From positions 2,882,001-2,946,000 of the forward strand of contig NZ_CP029426.2 of NCBI RefSeq assembly GCF_002266435.3: a stretch of 64,000 nucleotides of DNA, given 5' to 3'. The translations under genes and the position numbers were made by a program. The stretch comes from Bradyrhizobium amphicarpaeae. Its GTDB lineage: Bacteria > Pseudomonadota > Alphaproteobacteria > Rhizobiales > Xanthobacteraceae. This document shows positions 37,260 to 46,039 of the stretch, piece after piece. Positions within the stretch are counted from its first letter, which is position 1; each line of letters opens with the position of its first letter. The notes below the pieces were generated by a model. That model was not told the origin of the DNA. It saw only the letters and a list, made by a program, of their open reading frames with translations, and made no database searches.

Positions 37260-37934
37260 CTACCCGGTCATCAGGCTGCTGGCTGCAGCCGGCAGGTCAC
37301 GCATGTGATGGATCAGCCGGTCCGGCTTCAGCTCGGCGATCGGCACGTCGGTATAGCCAAAACTGACTCCGATCACCGGCACCCCGGCCCGGCGGGCCAC
37401 CCCGACATCGGTTCCGGCATCGCCGACCATGATGCTGGATTTGACCGCTCCGCCGGCGCGCGCCACCGTTTCACGAAAAATGGTCGGATCGGGCTTCTGG
37501 ACGCCAAAGGTGTCCGCGCCGCAGATTGCCGCGAAGCGGCGACTGAGGTCGAGCTTATCCAGGAGCCGCTTCGACAGCCATTCCAGCTTGTTGGTGCAGA
37601 CGGCGAGGCGATGGCCTTGCGCCGAAAAATGGTCCAGCGCGGCCTCGAGCCCCTCGAAGGGGCGGGATTCGACCGCGATATGGTCCGCGTAATAGGCGAT
37701 GAAATCCGCCGTCATCCGGTCCATGTCGGCGGGGGTGACGCTGCGGCCCTCGGCCTCCAGCCCCCGTTCGATCAGCTTGCGGGCGCCGGCGCCGATCATG
37801 TTGCGGGCCGAGGCCATCGGCACGGGCGGCAGCCCCTCGCGGTCGAGCACATGGTTCAGCGCGGTGATCAGGTCGGGCGCCGTATCCACAAGCGTGCCGT
37901 CGAGATCGAAGACGATGGTGTGAGGGGAGGCCAT
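37260..37934 (-). CDS. gph: Phosphoglycolate phosphatase (HAD family)
   Basis: The 224-residue protein has the HAD motifs: FDLDGTLVDTAPDL (D10 nucleophile, D12), CTNKLEWL for motif II, the KPDPTIF Lys, and MVGDAGTDVGVARRAG for motif IV. The cap and length fit Gph, which removes 2-phosphoglycolate from DNA repair or photorespiration-like reactions. The ATG at 37934 is chosen; the frame is open to 38075 but the added residues are basic and unlike the family. It is divergent from rpiA. Other small HAD phosphatases cannot be fully excluded. Confidence 0.85.
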   Translation of the reverse strand: MASPHTIVFDLDGTLVDTAPDLITALNHVLDREGLPPVPMASARNMIGAGARKLIERGLEAEGRSVTPADMDRMTADFIAYYADHIAVESRPFEGLEAALDHFSAQGHRLAVCTNKLEWLSKRLLDKLDLSRRFAAICGADTFGVQKPDPTIFRETVARAGGAVKSSIMVGDAGTDVGVARRAGVPVIGVSFGYTDVPIAELKPDRLIHHMRDLPAAASSLMTG

Positions 37935-38102
37935 GGTCCAAGCGCTACCGGCCCGGTCAGGCCAGCGCAAGGGGCGGCGCCATAAGATCAACTTATAGGC
38001 TGGTTCGCCAGACCCTGTTCTCCGGCGGGAAACGAGGCTACATAGGCCGCCGAAAGCGGCCACGATCGGCGGCACGTTCGGGACTCAGAGGTGGGCGCAG
38101 AC

Positions 38103-38828
38103 GTGGATATGGACCAGTTGAAGCGACAGGCGGCTGCGCGCGCGCTCGAGGAGGTGCGGGACGGCATGCAGCTCGGGCTCGGCACCGGTTCGACCGCCAA
38201 GCATTTCGTCGAGTTGCTCGGCGAGCGCGTCGCCGCCGGGCTCAAGGTGATCGGCGTGCCGACCTCCGAGGCGACCCGCCTCGATGCCGTCAGGTGCGGT
38301 GTGCCGCTGACCACGTTGGATGAGATCGACCATCTCGATATCACCATCGACGGCGCCGACGAGATCGACCCCGAGCTCAACCTGATCAAGGGCGGCGGCG
38401 GTGCGCTGCTGCGCGAGAAGATCGTGGCTGCGGCCTCGGATCGCATGATCGTGATCGCCGATGACACCAAATGGGTGCCGACGCTGGGCCAATTTCCGCT
38501 CCCGATCGAGGTCATCCCGTTCGGGCTCGGCGCAACGCGCCGGGCGATCGAGAAGGCATTTGCCGAATGCGGCGTTTCCGGGCAAATGGCGGTCCGCAAG
38601 GCCAAGGGCGGGGACAGGGACGGCCACGTTTTCGTCACCGACGGCGGCCACTGGATCCTCGATGCAAAGCTCGGACGGATCGAGGATCCTGCTCGTCTCG
38701 CCAAGGCGTTGAGCGTGATCCCCGGCGTGGTCGAGCACGGGTTATTCATCGGCTTGGCCAACTCGGCTGTACTGGCGGGGGCTGAGGGAATTCGCGTGAT
38801 TGAACGGCGTAAGCCGAAAGGAGACTAG
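38103..38828 (+). CDS. rpiA: Ribose-5-phosphate isomerase A
   Basis: The protein of about 241 residues has the RpiA motifs: [16 protein letters not shown] for the phosphate loop, [20 protein letters not shown] with the catalytic acids, and MRKAKGG-like [11 protein letters not shown]. It interconverts ribose-5-phosphate and ribulose-5-phosphate. The start could be GTG at 38091 or 38103, or ATG at 38109; 38103 is preferred because GAGGTGGG lies about 8 bases before it. The gene ends two bases before the next gene, forming an operon with the DUF2059 protein and probably gor. Confidence 0.93.
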   Translation: MDMDQLKRQAAARALEEVRDGMQLGLGTGSTAKHFVELLGERVAAGLKVIGVPTSEATRLDAVRCGVPLTTLDEIDHLDITIDGADEIDPELNLIKGGGGALLREKIVAAASDRMIVIADDTKWVPTLGQFPLPIEVIPFGLGATRRAIEKAFAECGVSGQMAVRKAKGGDRDGHVFVTDGGHWILDAKLGRIEDPARLAKALSVIPGVVEHGLFIGLANSAVLAGAEGIRVIERRKPKGD

Positions 38829-38830
38829 GA

Positions 38831-39373
38831 ATGAAGAGCGTCTTGAAGTTTTTGCCGGCTGCGACCCTCGCGGTGGGACTGGCCCTCTCGGTCGTCCCGG
38901 CCGCCGCGCAGCAGGCCGCGCCCAAGGCAGCTGCCGCACCCGCGCAGCCGAAAGCCTCGCCCGCGGCGGTTGCGGCGGCCAAGGAGATTCTGCAGATCAA
39001 GAACGCCAACGCGATGTACGCGGGCGCCGTGCCTGGTCTCGTCCAGAAGACCAAGATCGCGCTGATCCAGCAGAACCTGAACTACCAGAAGGACCTCAAC
39101 GAGGTCGCCCCGATCGTCGAACAGCAGCTCAATGGCCGCCAGAACGAGATCGGCGATGGCATGGCACAGATCTATGCCAGCGAGTTCACCGAGCAGGAGC
39201 TGAAGGATCTCGTTGCCTTCTACAAGTCGCCGCTGGGCAAGAAGCTGATCGACGCCGAGCCGCGCGCCATCGGGCTCAGCATGGCCTTCATGAACTCCTG
39301 GGCCCAGAACTTCTCCGAGACCGTGATGGGGGCCTTCCGCGCCGAGATGCGCAAGCGTGGCAAGGAGATCTGA
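38831..39373 (+). CDS. Exported DUF2059 protein
   Basis: The 180-residue protein has a signal peptide (cleaved near AAAQQ), an Ala/Pro-rich linker, and a DUF2059 helical domain with EQELKDLVAFYKSPLGKKLI and EFTEQ. The function is unknown; it is expected in the periplasm. It starts two bases after rpiA and precedes gor by 47 bases on the same strand. Confidence 0.87.
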   Translation: MKSVLKFLPAATLAVGLALSVVPAAAQQAAPKAAAAPAQPKASPAAVAAAKEILQIKNANAMYAGAVPGLVQKTKIALIQQNLNYQKDLNEVAPIVEQQLNGRQNEIGDGMAQIYASEFTEQELKDLVAFYKSPLGKKLIDAEPRAIGLSMAFMNSWAQNFSETVMGAFRAEMRKRGKEI

Positions 39374-39420
39374 CAGACACTATCTGATCAGTAATTCCTG
39401 ATTGGGGGTCGGAGTGGACA

Positions 39421-40809
39421 ATGGCTGAATTCGACGTCGACCTCTTCGTCATCGGTGGTGGTTCGGGCGGCGTGCGTGCCGCCCGTATTGCGGCCGGTTA
39501 CGGCGCCCGCGTGATGATCGCGGAAGAGTACCGCATGGGCGGGACCTGCGTGATCCGCGGCTGCGTGCCGAAGAAGCTGTTCGTGATCGGCTCGCATTTC
39601 CGCCACGAGCTCGAGGATGCTGCCGGCTTCGGCTGGACCGTGCCGCCCGCCAGCTTCGACTGGGCTACGCTGATCGCCAACAAGGACAAGGAGATCGCGC
39701 GGCTCGAGGCGGCCTACACCGCCAATGTCGAGAAGTCGGGCGCGCAGATCGTCAAGAGCCGCGCGGTGATCGAGGACAAGCACACCGTCCGCCTGCTCGA
39801 AAACGACCGCAAGATTACCGCAAGATACATCCTGATCGCCACCGGCGGCGCGCCCAACCATGGCGCCGCGATCCCCGGCATCGAGCACGTGATCTCCTCC
39901 AACGAGGCGTTCCATCTGAAGAAGCTGCCGAAGCGGATCGTGATCCAGGGCGGCGGCTACATCGCACTGGAATTCGCCGGCATCTTCGCCGGCTTCGGCT
40001 CCGACGTCACCGTGATCTACCGCGGCGACAACATCCTTCGTGGCTTCGACGAGGATGTTCGCACCCATGTTCGTGCCGAGATGGAGAAGCAGGGCATCAC
40101 CATTCTCACCGGCTGCACGGTGAGCAAGGTCGACCGCCACGGCGATGAATTCACCACGCATCTGTCAAACGGATCGAGCCTCGCCTCGGACCAGGTGATG
40201 TTCGCGATCGGCCGACATCCGGCGGTGGCCAATCTCGGGCTGGAGAACGCCGGCGTCGCCATCAATCCTGCGAATGGCGGCATCGCGGTCGACCATTTCT
40301 CGAAGAGCTCGGTCGACAGCATCTATGCGATCGGCGACGTCACCCATCGCTTCAATCTGACGCCGGTCGCGATCCGCGAGGGCCATGCCTTCGCCGACAC
40401 CGTGTTCGGCAAGCGTATCGTGCAGGTCGATCACGCCAACATCCCGACCGCGGTATTCTCGCAGCCGGAGGTGGGCACGGTCGGCCTGACGGAAACCGAG
40501 GCGCGCGCGCAGTTCAGTCACGTCGACATCTACAAGACCTCGTTCCGCCCGATCAAAGCGACGATGTCGGGCCGCGACACCCGCGTGCTGATGAAGCTGG
40601 TGGTCGACGGCGCGACCGATCGCGTGCTCGGCTGCCACATCGTCGGCGAGGCCGCCGCCGAGATCACGCAGGCCGTTGCGATCGCGGTGAAGATGAAGGC
40701 GACCAAGGCCGATTTCGACGCGACCATCGCGCTGCATCCGACCGCGGCCGAAGAGCTGGTGACGATGCGCACCCCGACCGCGCGCCACGTGCGGCAGGCG
40801 GCGGAGTAG
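39421..40809 (+). CDS. gor: Glutathione-disulfide reductase
   Basis: The 462-residue flavoprotein has the FAD site VIGGGSGGVRAARIAAGYGA, the redox disulfide C43-X4-C48 in GGTCVIRGCVPKK, the NADPH site VIQGGGYIALEFAGIFAGFG, and the dimer-interface catalytic HPTAAEELVTM. Such proteins keep cytosolic glutathione reduced with NADPH. The N-terminal and interface motifs separate it from mercuric reductase and lipoamide dehydrogenase; a related thioredoxin reductase is unlikely. The ATG at 39421 follows GGGGGTCGGAG. Confidence 0.94.
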   Translation: MAEFDVDLFVIGGGSGGVRAARIAAGYGARVMIAEEYRMGGTCVIRGCVPKKLFVIGSHFRHELEDAAGFGWTVPPASFDWATLIANKDKEIARLEAAYTANVEKSGAQIVKSRAVIEDKHTVRLLENDRKITARYILIATGGAPNHGAAIPGIEHVISSNEAFHLKKLPKRIVIQGGGYIALEFAGIFAGFGSDVTVIYRGDNILRGFDEDVRTHVRAEMEKQGITILTGCTVSKVDRHGDEFTTHLSNGSSLASDQVMFAIGRHPAVANLGLENAGVAINPANGGIAVDHFSKSSVDSIYAIGDVTHRFNLTPVAIREGHAFADTVFGKRIVQVDHANIPTAVFSQPEVGTVGLTETEARAQFSHVDIYKTSFRPIKATMSGRDTRVLMKLVVDGATDRVLGCHIVGEAAAEITQAVAIAVKMKATKADFDATIALHPTAAEELVTMRTPTARHVRQAAE

Positions 40810-40821
40810 GGGCGCTTCTTC

Positions 40822-41073
40822 CTAGCGAGCGACGGCTTCGTCCTTCGGCGCGAGCGGCACGCCCTTGTGCATCGAGACGAAGGTCCGGCCCATGGTGACA
40901 TTCTTCTGCGCGCGGATCTGCGAATTGTCGTAGGTCCAGCATTCCCCGGAATCGTCGAGGAAGACGACCCACAGCAGATTGAACTCCGCTCCGTAGTCGA
41001 TCAGGACATGGGCGTAGCCGTCGCCCTTGGGCGTCACGACGGGAATGGGCGGCTTCAGCTGCAAAATGGACAA
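40822..41073 (-). CDS. 83-residue hypothetical protein
   Basis: The product is a compact beta-rich domain: GDGYAHVLIDYGAEFNLLWV, VFLDDSGECWTYDNSQIR, then a MGRTFVSM segment. It has a single cysteine and no signal peptide. No family is recognised. It reads as a folded protein and converges with gor, 12 bases away. Confidence 0.6.
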   Translation of the reverse strand: MSILQLKPPIPVVTPKGDGYAHVLIDYGAEFNLLWVVFLDDSGECWTYDNSQIRAQKNVTMGRTFVSMHKGVPLAPKDEAVAR

Positions 41074-41188
41074 AGTAATCTCCGGGTGCGGGCTGGACCA
41101 ACGTCAGGCCGCAAACTCGGTTCCTAAGGCCGACCGGGCGCCGCAGCTTGCGGAGGCCGCAACAGATGCCGCCGGGACGTCCGGCAAA

Positions 41189-42328
41189 CTAGGCGTAGAG
41201 ATAGCCGACCGGCTTGCCCTCGGTTCGCAGCGGACGAATGTCCTTCTGCGTGATGATCTGGCCGGCGAGGCCGTCGATCTCGTCGCGCTGGGTCGGCGTC
41301 CAGCTGCGCAGATCGTTCATGCCCTTGAGGAGACCGAGCCGGAGCACCTGGGTGTTCTCTCCGACCGCAACGAGGCTGACCGAGCTCTTGCCTGCGGTCA
41401 CGACGTCGCCGGCCGCGAGCTCGAAGGTCTCGCCCGTCTTGTTCTTGAATTCCGCCGTGCCGCGAATGACGCGATAGATCACGACCTCGCCCTTGGCGAA
41501 CGAGGCGGCGTCCGCTGACGACGAAGTGCTCTTCGGCAGAAGCGACCCGCCGCGCGGGTCGGTTGCGATGATATGGCCGGCGACGAGCTGGCCGCTCGGT
41601 GCTTCGATGCCGATGTCGCGCACGTAGACCGGCAGCGCCGATTTGATCGAGTTGTCCGCGAGCGGCTTGAACAGGGCATCCAACGCCAGCGGATCCTGAA
41701 GCCAGAAGCCGGCATTGGCCGGGCGATCGTGCAGCGGATGGCTCCAGGCCACGCGCGGCGTCTCGGCCTCGTCGATCTGGTCGGGACCGACGATGGTGGG
41801 ATTCGGAAAGGTGGTGGGATCGGTGATGAAGGCTTCGAGGAATTTGCCCGAATAGCCCATCGAGACCGGATCCGGCACCACCGTCTGCGGCGTCTTCAAG
41901 TTCTCTTCGGTCGACAGGCCCGACCAGGTGTAGAACAGCTGGCGGTGCACGATCGCGCTTTGCAGCATCACGGCGCCCGGGCCGACATTGTAGAAGCGCC
42001 CGTCATAGTCGAAGGTGAACGCGCCCGAGGTCACCAGCACCAGCTGGAAGCCGCCGGGGGGAAGATGCAGGTGGAAATCGGTGGGACCGGTGTCGGGGCG
42101 GTAGATCGGCAGGTTGGTCGCGACTTCGTGGAGCAGGAAGGTTTCGTTGTTGGCGTGGAAGCCCTCGTTGGCGCGATTGTAGAGTGCTTGCGGGCGATAG
42201 GTCGCCTCGAATGTCGCATTCCGGTCGCGGTCGATCGCGACGAAGTCTTGCGTGTTGAGGCGGAGCGGCGCGCCGTTCGGATGGGTGAGGCCAGTCGTCC
42301 TGAGATCGCCCGCAGCATGCACGTTCAT
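41189..42328 (-). CDS. Cupin-domain protein
   Basis: The 379-residue protein has two cupin-like beta-barrel regions. The N-terminal one has DFHLHLPPGGFQLVLVTSGA followed by FYNVGPGAVMLQSAIVH; the C-terminal one has FAKGEVVIYRVIRGTAEFKN and FELAAGDVVTAGKSS. The histidines in the first barrel could bind a metal, whereas the second lacks an obvious site. No reaction can be assigned. The ATG at 42328 is chosen; the frame is open to 42406 but the extra residues are basic. Confidence 0.75.
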   Translation of the reverse strand: MNVHAAGDLRTTGLTHPNGAPLRLNTQDFVAIDRDRNATFEATYRPQALYNRANEGFHANNETFLLHEVATNLPIYRPDTGPTDFHLHLPPGGFQLVLVTSGAFTFDYDGRFYNVGPGAVMLQSAIVHRQLFYTWSGLSTEENLKTPQTVVPDPVSMGYSGKFLEAFITDPTTFPNPTIVGPDQIDEAETPRVAWSHPLHDRPANAGFWLQDPLALDALFKPLADNSIKSALPVYVRDIGIEAPSGQLVAGHIIATDPRGGSLLPKSTSSSADAASFAKGEVVIYRVIRGTAEFKNKTGETFELAAGDVVTAGKSSVSLVAVGENTQVLRLGLLKGMNDLRSWTPTQRDEIDGLAGQIITQKDIRPLRTEGKPVGYLYA

Positions 42329-42627
42329 GACGTTCTCCGCTCTGCGCCGTTGCTTCGCTCGCACCTTCTTTGCGAATTTTGGGCCAGTTGGTTTGCGAAG
42401 CAGCAAGCGGGTCCGGCGCCGCGATGCGGATGTGCCGGTTCAGGAAAAATCCGGTGGTTGCACGGGAGGTTAGATCGACAGCTCGTTCCGATCGCCGGAC
42501 GCAGTCGGGAGCACATGCTTCCCGGTGCCTTGACGGGACCTGTCTAATTTGTCGGCAAGCCTCGCCAGTGCGCGTGCAGCGATGCCGTCCGGGTAAGTAA
42601 TAACGCCGCGATCCGCTACGGCGGCGA

Positions 42628-42656
42628 TTGACAGATTGTTCATGTTTTGTTCTTAT
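42628..42656 (+). promoter_or_regulatory. Predicted sigma-70-type promoter
   Basis: TTGACA is followed after 17 bases by TCTTAT, a perfect -35 and a 4/6 match to -10. It lies 24 bases before the ATG of the 102-residue gene at 42681. The rest of the 352-base gap 42329-42680, which also carries the cupin gene's upstream region, shows nothing definite. Confidence 0.5.
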
Positions 42657-42680
42657 GCTGCGACCGAGATGGAGGCAGCC

Positions 42681-42989
42681 ATGGACAACCGCATCAATGA
42701 AATTCGCAGAACCATCCGAGCGCTCCGCGTCAGCATGCGCGAAGCCGAAGCCATCATGCATGAGCAGATAAACCGAGGCGAGGACTGCAGCTTCGTGGCG
42801 CAGGAAGTCATCAAGATGCGCTCGGTGATGAGCCTGCTGGTGAAGGAGCGGACTGCGCTCGGCGATCACGAGCCGATCGTCGTGAACAGTTTCTTCATCC
42901 CGCGGCGCCGGCCGACGCGAAAGCCGGTCGCGGCTCGTGCGCCGACGGTCGAGTCCGTATTCCGTCCGCGTCTGGTGGCGCGGGCCTGA
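42681..42989 (+). CDS. 102-residue helical hypothetical protein
   Basis: The ATG at 42681 has GGAGG five bases upstream, deciding the start; an earlier frame opening at 42636 lies in the promoter. The product has a basic helical N-terminus (DNRINEIRRTIRALRVSMRE), a single cysteine region, and a basic C-terminal tail rich in Arg and Pro. It resembles small nucleoid- or regulator-like proteins but matches no family I know. Confidence 0.65.
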   Translation: MDNRINEIRRTIRALRVSMREAEAIMHEQINRGEDCSFVAQEVIKMRSVMSLLVKERTALGDHEPIVVNSFFIPRRRPTRKPVAARAPTVESVFRPRLVARA

Positions 42990-43002
42990 CGCGGAGGGCG
43001 GC

Positions 43003-43188
43003 TCAATCGAAAGCGTGAGGCGCGGCCCGATCCGGCTTGCCGGCCGGGCTGTCGGCCCACTTTGCCATCTCCATGGTCTGGGCATCGACGCCGTCGCACC
43101 AGAAGCAGCTCGGCCGCGCGCGGCCGTTCTCGGACAGGATCGGGACCAGGCTGTGGCCGCAACCGGCGCACGAGGCGATGTCAGTCAT
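43003..43188 (-). CDS. Small two-CxxC zinc-ribbon-like protein
   Basis: The 61-residue product has paired cysteines spaced as in a zinc ribbon: CAGCGHSLVPIL (C7, C10) and CFWCDG (C28, C31). No other domain is seen. It converges with the 102-residue gene, 13 bases away. The function is unknown. Confidence 0.65.
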   Translation of the reverse strand: MTDIASCAGCGHSLVPILSENGRARPSCFWCDGVDAQTMEMAKWADSPAGKPDRAAPHAFD

Positions 43189-43251
43189 TCATTCCCCCAC
43201 GGAATATCAAATTCGGAAATGACGTTCTCGTCCGCAAAGCTTGCGCGGGCG

Positions 43252-44481
43252 CTATGACGGCGCCGGCGCGCTGCGCCCGATCGGCGCGCTCGTCCCCGAA
43301 ATCGTCGATGTCGCGATCCATCGTGACACGGCTGCGATGTCGTCGCCGTTGTCGTGATAGGCGCGCAGCTGGAATTCGGCCGAGCTGCCGCGCTCCACGA
43401 TGGTGCGGCAATGCTCGATCTCGGCGGTGCAGCCCAGCGCGTCGGCGTCCTCGGCGGTGTCGTCGATGATTCGGGAGAGCATCTCGGCGATCGTGACCGG
43501 TCCGTCCTTGGAGGCAAAGATGCAATCGGTGCCGTAGCGCTGGGCGCGCCACTTGTTCTCCACCGCAATCGCGCGTTCGACCGCGGTGACTTCCTTCGAC
43601 AGATGAGGCCGCAGGTAGAGGTGGCGCGTCAGGCAGCGATAGAGCGAGGCGATGGCGACGGCGTCGTCGACCAGAGTGCAGGTGTCGGGCGCCCGAAGCT
43701 CGAGGGTCGGGTGCCGCATCGAGGGGCGCATCGCCCACCAGATGTGGCTTTCGTCGGGAATGACGCCGGAGCGCTGGAGGGCGCCGACATAGTCATCATA
43801 GTCCCGCCGGCTCTCGAACAATTCGGGCATGCCGGTGCGCGGCAGCTCGGAATAGGCGGCGAGACGGTAGCCCTTCAGTCCGGTCTTGTGCGAATTCCAG
43901 AACGGGGAGGACGCCGACAGCGCGATGAACAGCGGCAGATGCGGCAGCATCGCCCGCATCACCGCCATGCGCTTCTCGGGATCTGGCAGCTGGACGTGCA
44001 CATGCATGCCGCACATCATGTTGCGATGGCCGATGCTGCGCAGATCCTCGATCATCTCCTCGTAGCGCGGCTTCGGGCTCGGCTGCGACATGCGCCAGAC
44101 CGCGGTCGGGTGCGTGCCGCAGGCCATGATCACGAAACCATATTGTGCGGCGACGTTGGCGACTTCGCGCCGCAGGAAGCGAAGCTCTTCGCGGGCGTCG
44201 TTGACGTCGACATGGACGTTGGTGGCGACCTCGAGCTGGGATTGCAGCATCTCGCGCATGGCCTGGCCGCCGGTCGACCAGTTCGCCGACTCGAACAGCT
44301 CGTTGGGCGTGTGGATGGCGACTTCGAAACTGCGGCGGTCGGCCAGGAAATACTCCTCCTCGATGCCGAAGGAATATTCAGCCGCTTTGGCCCCGCCGCC
44401 GGCGGAGCGAATCACGAGATGCTGCTTGTCATCCGATGAATCGAGACGCAGCAGTTTCAAAACGTCCGAAGCAAAGGTCAT
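43252..44481 (-). CDS. YbdK-type carboxylate-amine ligase (glutamate-cysteine ligase-like)
   Basis: The 409-residue protein belongs to the GCS2/YbdK family: YSFGIEEEYFLADRRSFEVA near the N-terminus with the metal-site glutamates, LQSQLEVATNVHVDV, GMHVHVQLPDPEKRM, and RHPTLELRAPDTCTLVDDAV. YbdK proteins have weak glutamate-cysteine ligase activity and form ATP-dependent peptide-like bonds; the true substrate is unclear. The ATG at 44481 is taken (MTFASDVL). It is 17 bases after a class II glutamine amidotransferase gene on the same strand. Confidence 0.88.
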   Translation of the reverse strand: MTFASDVLKLLRLDSSDDKQHLVIRSAGGGAKAAEYSFGIEEEYFLADRRSFEVAIHTPNELFESANWSTGGQAMREMLQSQLEVATNVHVDVNDAREELRFLRREVANVAAQYGFVIMACGTHPTAVWRMSQPSPKPRYEEMIEDLRSIGHRNMMCGMHVHVQLPDPEKRMAVMRAMLPHLPLFIALSASSPFWNSHKTGLKGYRLAAYSELPRTGMPELFESRRDYDDYVGALQRSGVIPDESHIWWAMRPSMRHPTLELRAPDTCTLVDDAVAIASLYRCLTRHLYLRPHLSKEVTAVERAIAVENKWRAQRYGTDCIFASKDGPVTIAEMLSRIIDDTAEDADALGCTAEIEHCRTIVERGSSAEFQLRAYHDNGDDIAAVSRWIATSTISGTSAPIGRSAPAPS

Positions 44482-44498
44482 GTCCCACCCGGCAAAAA

Positions 44499-45326
44499 TC
44501 ACCTGCGGGCACTAATCCTTCTGGCAGGGGCGGGTTCCGCATCGGCGCTCCCGCAAATTGTCGCGTCGAACGGAACAATTTTCACGCTTTCGGACGCGCG
44601 TGCGATCAGCGCGTGGTTCGGCGGCACTTCGGTCCAGTCCGGTTCCTTGTCGAACGGTTCGGACACGACGATGACCTGGCCACCGTCCTCCCGGTAATAG
44701 AGCGTGTTCGCGGCGTCGTTGATCGCGACGCGGAAGGCATAGAGATCCCGGCCATTGGCGATCGCGCTGGTGAAGCGCAGCCGTTCGCGCAGATTGCCTT
44801 CGTTGACGAGGCCGACCAGGGCCTGCAGCACGCGGCGCGTCGCTCCAAGCGGATCGTCGTCGAGGCCAGCGCCCATCATCGCCAGGAACACGGCTTCCGA
44901 ATCGGTCGTGCCCAGCCGCGACGGATAATAGGCATCGGGGATCAGCGCCTCGACCTTGCGCCGCAGCCGATTCCAGCTCCCGACGAATCCGTTGTGCATG
45001 AACATCCATTGGCCGCAGGCAAAGGGATGGCAGTTCTGCCGCGTCACCGCCGTGCCGGTGGCGGCGCGCACATGGGCGAAGAACAGATGCGAGCGCAGGT
45101 GCCGGCAGAGGTAACGCAGGTTTTCGTCCGACCACGCCGGGCGCGTCTCGCGATAAAGCCCGGGCTCCGGATGCTCGCCATACCAGCCGAGCCCAAAGCC
45201 GTCGCCGTTCGAGCCCGCCGTGGATTGCAGCGAGCGGATGCTCTGCGCGACCAGCGAATGCTCGGGCTCGGTGACGTAAGGCTCGAACGAGGTGGTCTCG
45301 CCTCGGTATGCGATCCAGCGGCACAT
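44499..45326 (-). CDS. Class II glutamine amidotransferase
   Basis: The 275-residue protein starts MCRWIAYRGET, placing the nucleophile Cys2 at the N-terminus after Met removal, with an Ntn-hydrolase GATase II fold: NGDGFGLGWYG, HVRAATGTAVTRQNCHPF and FMHNGFVGSW. The length and motifs match the YafJ/EgtC type that hydrolyses a gamma-glutamyl amide. The ATG at 45326 is required for Cys2; the frame is open to 45365. It directly precedes the YbdK-like ligase in the same direction, a pairing that resembles EgtA with EgtC. Confidence 0.9.
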   Translation of the reverse strand: MCRWIAYRGETTSFEPYVTEPEHSLVAQSIRSLQSTAGSNGDGFGLGWYGEHPEPGLYRETRPAWSDENLRYLCRHLRSHLFFAHVRAATGTAVTRQNCHPFACGQWMFMHNGFVGSWNRLRRKVEALIPDAYYPSRLGTTDSEAVFLAMMGAGLDDDPLGATRRVLQALVGLVNEGNLRERLRFTSAIANGRDLYAFRVAINDAANTLYYREDGGQVIVVSEPFDKEPDWTEVPPNHALIARASESVKIVPFDATICGSADAEPAPARRISARR

Positions 45327-45410
45327 GGGGTTCCTGTCGGGGATGCGTCCTGACAGCACCAACAAATCTGCCCGGGCTGCGTTCCCGACGAGATCCGCCC
45401 GCTCGCACCG

Positions 45411-46007
45411 CTAATCCCCGCCGCCGAGCGTTTCGCGATAAGCCTTGCCGTAGGGATAGAAATGCTCCTTGCGGCCCTGGTCCCAGAGTGCCTTGAATCC
45501 GGGCGCGGTAATGTCCCAGTCCGGGCGGCACTTCATGCTGACGGCCCTGAGGTCCTGGCGCAATTCCTCCATGGTCGGACGCCCGAAGAACCAGTAGCCG
45601 TTGTAAATCTTGTGAACGACGAGGCGGGGCTCCAGCACGACGACATGCGGGATCATGGGATTGTGGACGGGATCGGTGTATTCGGCGATGTCGAGGTCCT
45701 TCTGGACGATCCGCCTGGGGTCCGAGAGGAAGGGCCAGTGCGCGCCGGCACCGCTGCGATATTCATTGGTCTCGGTGATGTTGTCGGTGGTGATCGTGAC
45801 CAGCCGGCAATAGCCGACCTCCATCTCGCGATGGAGCTGAACCAGCCCTTCGGTCTGGCGGCGATCCTTCGGGCAGAACCCGCCGCGGCCGAGCACGACG
45901 ATCATGGGATCGTCCCCCTGAAGCTCGGAGAGCTTGCGGTGCTTTGCGGTGTGGTCGCTGAGTTCGTAATCCGGGAAGGTCACTCCCGGCATGATGTCAG
46001 TTCGCAT
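45411..46007 (-). CDS. Redoxin-like protein with atypical active site
   Basis: The 198-residue protein has an AhpC/TSA-like thioredoxin fold: LPGVTFPDYELSDHTAK-like opening, VLGRGGFCPKDRRQTEGL with C45, then VTITTDNITETNEYRSGAGA and a proline in HNPMIPHVVVLEP. Peroxiredoxins have T-x-x-C at this point; here it is GGFC, and there is no CxxC or clear resolving cysteine, so activity may differ. A strong AGGAGGCTTCG ribosome site fixes the ATG at 46007. It precedes the amidotransferase/ligase genes on the same strand. Confidence 0.8.
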   Translation of the reverse strand: MRTDIMPGVTFPDYELSDHTAKHRKLSELQGDDPMIVVLGRGGFCPKDRRQTEGLVQLHREMEVGYCRLVTITTDNITETNEYRSGAGAHWPFLSDPRRIVQKDLDIAEYTDPVHNPMIPHVVVLEPRLVVHKIYNGYWFFGRPTMEELRQDLRAVSMKCRPDWDITAPGFKALWDQGRKEHFYPYGKAYRETLGGGD

Positions 46008-46039
46008 CGAAGCCTCCTGTGTCCGGCGCTGATGTATCT

